In this document: positions 60,836 to 64,000 of the stretch, piece after piece | Position numbering within the stretch: the stretch's first letter is position 1 | Layout of the letters: each line of letters opens with the position of its first letter | Source of the DNA: Diplonema papillatum | Lineage: Eukaryota; Euglenozoa; Diplonemea; Diplonemida; Diplonemidae | Direction: 5' to 3' | Assembly: GCA_030068145.1 (NCBI GenBank) | Contig: JAPJBO010001143.1 | Coordinates: forward strand, 1 to 64,000 | DNA: 64,000 nucleotides | The notes under the pieces: generated by a model | Told to the model about the DNA's origin: nothing | Databases searched by the model: none | Seen by the model: the letters and a program-made list of their open reading frames with translations, nothing else | Program-made: the position numbers and the translations under genes

Positions 60836-61074
60836 GAGGGCCTAGGAGAGGGGCAGTGTTGAGCGGCATCTCGTAGCGGCACCCCCGCACACACCCTCTC
60901 TCGCGTGGCCTCAACATGATGCTCCCGTCTGCGAAGGAAACTCGGCAGAGCAGCGCAGCTGCCTCGTGGGGGGCACTGCAAGCGGGTAAGAGAATTCGCC
61001 GGGCGTGGAAAGAGTTGTTTATTCCAACCCCCTCTTTCGGGAGGGCTGGGGATGGGAGGGAATGGCAAACAAGA

Positions 61075-61215
61075 ATAGGCGTGTGTTTGTTCGTACGTGC
61101 CGGGGGAGGAATAGCCTGCTAGTGAATGATGAGTGAATATGGTCGTTAGGCTAATCTTCTCTCAAACACGCTGCCAGCGTTCTTTCGTGTTCACGATGCA
61201 TTGTTACTATGAAGA
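61075..61215 (+). repeat. Diverged copy of retroelement repeat A/B
   Basis: AAGAATAGGCGTGTGTTTGTTC (B-type start) then CGTGCCGGGGGAGGAATAGC and GTCGTTAGGCTAATCTTCTC, ending in CACGATGCATTGTTACTATG. A solo copy: no retroelement ORF adjoins it. Confidence 0.75.
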
Positions 61216-61331
61216 ACGTGCTCGAGAATGGGTAGGTCGGTGCTCAGCACCGCACCGGGTCCCATCTGCATCGTGGTTCGGTCCTTCAAGCCGCAGACAC
61301 ATCAGGCGGATCGTCTTTCGCGGAAGCTGCC

Positions 61332-61855
61332 GAGATTGCAAGAACGTGCTTGGAATGGATATGTGCTCGACACCGCACTGGTCCCGTCTGCGCCGTGTTT
61401 CGGTCCTTTAAGTCACGGACACATAAGGCGGACCATCATCAGCGTGGAACCTGAGTGTCTGCAGACAGGACTGCGGTGTGAGTCTGGTTTGTCAGGCGGC
61501 TGTTCGTAGCTCGTCACAGCCAGGACCACCCGTGCTACTAGAGCACAGGCGAATCCGTCACGGGGAGAAGCTGCCGGGGGATGAGGGAGATTGCAAGAAC
61601 GTGCTTGGAATGGGTATGTGCTCAACACCGCACTGGTCCCGTCTGCGCCGTGTTTCGGTCCTTTAAGTCACGGACACATAAGGCGGACCATCATCAGCGT
61701 GGAACCTGAGTGTCTGCAGACAGGACTGCGGTGTGAGTCTGGTTTGTCAGGCGGCTGTTCGTAGCTCGTCACAGCCAGGACCACCCGTGCTACTAGAGCA
61801 CAGGCGAATCCGTCACGGGGAGAAGCTGCCGGGGGATGAGGGAGGCGGCGACTTT
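61332..61855 (+). repeat. Two tandem copies of family B
   Basis: Two ~255-bp units (61332-61588 and 61590-61850) look nearly identical, preceded by a diverged partial unit (61205-61330). The second runs into TTCGGTGTGTCAAGGGTC. Confidence 0.9.
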
Positions 61856-62480
61856 CGGTGTGTCAAGGGTCTTCGCACGTGCTTCCAAGCGTCTCCGAGA
61901 CCTGTTTGTTTTTTTGTGGTTCCGACGAGGGCGTGCAGATTGGTGTCGTAAGTATGCTAACAATACAGGGAATAGTTGACTAGACCCCTTGAGTTTGTGT
62001 GTGCTGAAAGTATGCAAATATCGCAGAGAGTAGTTGAATAGACCTCTTGAGCTTGTGCTCACCACGATTGCGGGAGTCGGAGAGCCTAACCTAATAACCT
62101 GGATCCGTATCGTCTACTACGGCGGGCGGAAGTCGTTGCGTTGTAAGCGCGGTGCGAGCCGCGGCCTTGTCAAAGAGGATGGTTGCCGGGGGCGTTCTGG
62201 CTGGCGGGCGAGACCGCTTGGCGGACGTGCGTTGACATGTTGTCTCTTCTTTTTTTTGGCATCGCGCGGATGGTGGCGGCTGCAGCATCTTGACGGAGAA
62301 TCCCAGCTCCCACTGAACGAAGGATGCGTCTTGCGGATGCCCAGGCATGGCATCGTTCCACCCGCCACGGGCGCAAATTGTTTCCGGCTTGCCCAACATC
62401 CATTCAGGGCGGTGTGTACAACATGGTACACGTCTTTTTGGCGAGCTGACATCGCCCCCCTCTTCTAAGTCATTGCACGG
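61856..62480. other. No gene identified
   Basis: 61960-62060 holds two copies of GGGAATAGTTGACTAGACC/GAGTAGTTGAATAGACC…TTGAG, also seen at 29180-29225. The minus strand at 62480-62120 has an open stretch (DASFVQWELGFSVKMLQP) that I cannot assign. Confidence 0.4.
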
Positions 62481-62785
62481 TGCACTAGTCATGCACCCCC
62501 GGATCACACGACTGGGACACTGGACTCAGTATAGTGTTGAAACCCATCTTATGCCTTCTCAACAAACTGTTAACGGTAGTGTAACGGTAGTGTAACGGTA
62601 GTGTAACGGTAGTGTAACGGTAGTGTAACGGTAGTGTAACGGTAGTGTAACGGTAGTGCAACGGTAGTGTAACGGTAGTGTAACGGTAGTGTAACGGTAG
62701 TGTAACGGTAGTGTAACGGTAGTGTAACGGTAGTGGAACGGTAGTGTAACGGTAGTGTAACGGTACGTAACGGTAGCTGTTCACA
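62480..62785 (+). repeat. 11-bp tandem array GTGTAACGGTA
   Basis: About eighteen copies (62567-62775), preceded by GGGACACTGGACTCAG and GTGTTGAAACCCATCTTATG, which occur inverted at about 19970-20010 beside a short version of the same array. Confidence 0.9.
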
Positions 62786-62848
62786 CGTTTTCGATACTAG
62801 GAGTAACTAGAAACCACAGTCGTAAGCACGAAGGTTAGAACCTGTGGC

Positions 62849-63370
62849 TTGTCATCTGAAAAGGCCAAGCAAATTCGCTCGTGTCAGCCGTGGCTTGCGT
62901 CTCTCGGGCTTCCCATGCCTGCAACGATAGTTGGTGATCACAGCAACGACCAAGCTGCGGTGGCCCCGTTGCTGGGGGTCGCTTTCTGCCGCTGTAACAG
63001 TCAGAAGCTTGCAAAGACGTGTGAGGAATCGACTGCGTTGGTCTGCGCCGAATACGACAGACTAAAAGGCGGGACTGATGTTCTCAGAGCAACATCGGCG
63101 CGCTTATCACCGCACTGGATGCGGCTCGTACAAAGGCAACGACACAGTCAGGTCTGCTCTGCAAGGCCTATCTGTTCACCGAAGAAGGAGTCAACGTCGG
63201 GCAGCTCACCGGTATCCGAGAAGGGCCCCCCACAGTGAAAACGCGTGCGACCTTGAGTACCGCCGCGAGTCTGCGGTTGTTTGCGGTGAATGAAAGAAGG
63301 GACGGGACATCAGTCCCGACCACCCTCTTCACCCAACTCACCGCGCCCGACCTGTCGAGTTGCTTCGGCA
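62849..63370 (+). pseudogene. Unrecognised coding remnant cut off by repeat A
   Basis: The first frame reads CQPWLASLGLPMPATIVGDH and EYDRLKGGTDVLRATSA. From about 63085 another frame reads IGALITALDAARTKATTQSG, LLCKAYLFTEEGVNVGQLTG and PDLSSCFG, and then runs directly into family A (FVERLRPPLNPD). One frameshift joins the two parts. No family is recognised. The right end is lost at the repeat junction (63370). Confidence 0.4.
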
Positions 63371-63512
63371 TTTTTGTTGAACGCTTACGCCCGCCACTGA
63401 ACCCAGATTCACCTGTGTTTCGTGGGCTACAGCACATTTACCTCCTTTGATCTTTTGCAGCTGGCAGCCTCCTCAAGTATTTCCTACAAAGCAGGTGCTT
63501 ATACAAAAAAGA
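63370..63512 (+). repeat. Dispersed repeat family A, 5'-truncated copy
   Basis: Starts within the repeat at TTTTTGTTGAACGCTTACG and ends GTGCTTATACAAAAAA. 5' truncation with an intact A-ending 3' side is typical of retroposition. Confidence 0.75.
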
Positions 63513-63801
63513 ATCCCGCTGCGAGGGGATGCAAAAGATCGCCCTCATTTCTCGAAAACCCCGATCTTATACACGGGGGGGAGGGCGCGATCTTAAACAC
63601 GGGGGTAGGTAGCAAGAATATCAGCGAACGGAAAAGGAAACGAGACCGGATTGATAGCAGAACCACCACCCAAACAGGAAGGATACCAAGAAACGTCGAA
63701 AGACACCAGACTGTACATCAACCCCGGTTGATTGTCGGCAGCCCAATAAAACCGTACACCGCGAGAGTAGGAGAAAGTAGAAAAGGGAAGCTAGAGTTTT
63801 C

Positions 63802-63925
63802 GTTGACCGCACTACCCTGAGCCCAAATCCTTAGACGTGGTTTCAGGTGGCAAACTGGCAAATGATCATGATCAGAAGGTCGTACTTGGGCGGTTCAGGT
63901 TCCTCGCACATTGCATGTGGCTAAA
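63802..63925 (-). repeat. Introner-like dispersed repeat, copy c
   Basis: GTTGACCGCACTACCCTGAG to CACATTGCATGTGGC, matching the copies at 4291 and 55061. Confidence 0.8.
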
Positions 63926-64000
63926 AGAAAAATCCTGCAACGATGCAACGATGGTTACTGACAAGGGCTTCTACCAAGACGACAAAAAGCATACGAGGGA

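Noticed and set aside
61332..61855. tRNA-derived SINE or tRNA genes in family B
   Set aside because: No cloverleaf or clear A/B boxes could be recognised by eye on either strand. No tRNA or rRNA gene was found in the window.

Overview
This window looks like nuclear DNA of a repeat-rich eukaryote, probably a protist. Coding blocks are broken by GT–AG introns whose phases match across the exons I could join. Two conserved eukaryotic genes are recognisable (a NUP98-type nucleoporin and a DHX37/Dhr1-type ribosome-biogenesis helicase), and most of the rest is transposons, tandem arrays and short dispersed repeats. I cannot name the organism. A free-living or algal relative of the Apicomplexa is only a guess. 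All similarity statements come from reading and recalling families by eye; no search was run.

Layout. 0.2–0.8 kb: tyrosine-recombinase (YR) relic. 2.2–6.1 kb (minus): NUP98-like gene with a large FG exon and the first part of the C-terminal autoproteolytic domain; the end of that domain is missing or lies beyond the left edge. 6.6–9.1 kb (minus): decayed YR retroelement. 11.1–14.4 kb (minus): an unrecognised gene with two broken partial tandem copies. 17.1–37.9 kb (minus): DHX37-like helicase in at least five exons over about 20.8 kb. Its introns hold minisatellites, a ~160-bp tandem array, a fold-back element and, in the 10-kb intron 4, an apparently intact YR retroelement (22.07–26.01 kb). 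38.5–41.7 kb: two captured copies of helicase exon 1 on either side of a ubiquitin-specific-protease-like gene (39.6–41.1 kb). 41.82–44.64 kb: complete piggyBac transposon with TTAA target duplication. 48–53 kb: fold-back repeats and a LINE RT remnant. 53.0–55.4 kb: TIR element encoding a zinc-finger protein. 55.8–56.4 kb: stand-alone relative of the piggyBac transposase N-terminal domain. 57.1–58.7 kb: another TIR element. 58.9–64 kb: dispersed repeats, an 11-bp array and one broken coding remnant.

Main points. (1) The intact retroelement has the order gag–YR–RT/RNaseH and termini of the form A1…B1-A2-B2 (split direct repeats). I know this order from trypanosomatid VIPER elements, not from canonical DIRS/Ngaro. 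A second, diverged relic here has the same order. (2) The piggyBac transposase carries an extra N-terminal domain with a cysteine-peptidase-like Cys/His pattern, and a paralogue of that domain sits alone 11 kb away. (3) A dispersed repeat coincides with an intron of the NUP98 gene (introner-like). (4) A fragment of helicase exon 1 is fused to a dispersed repeat and present twice.
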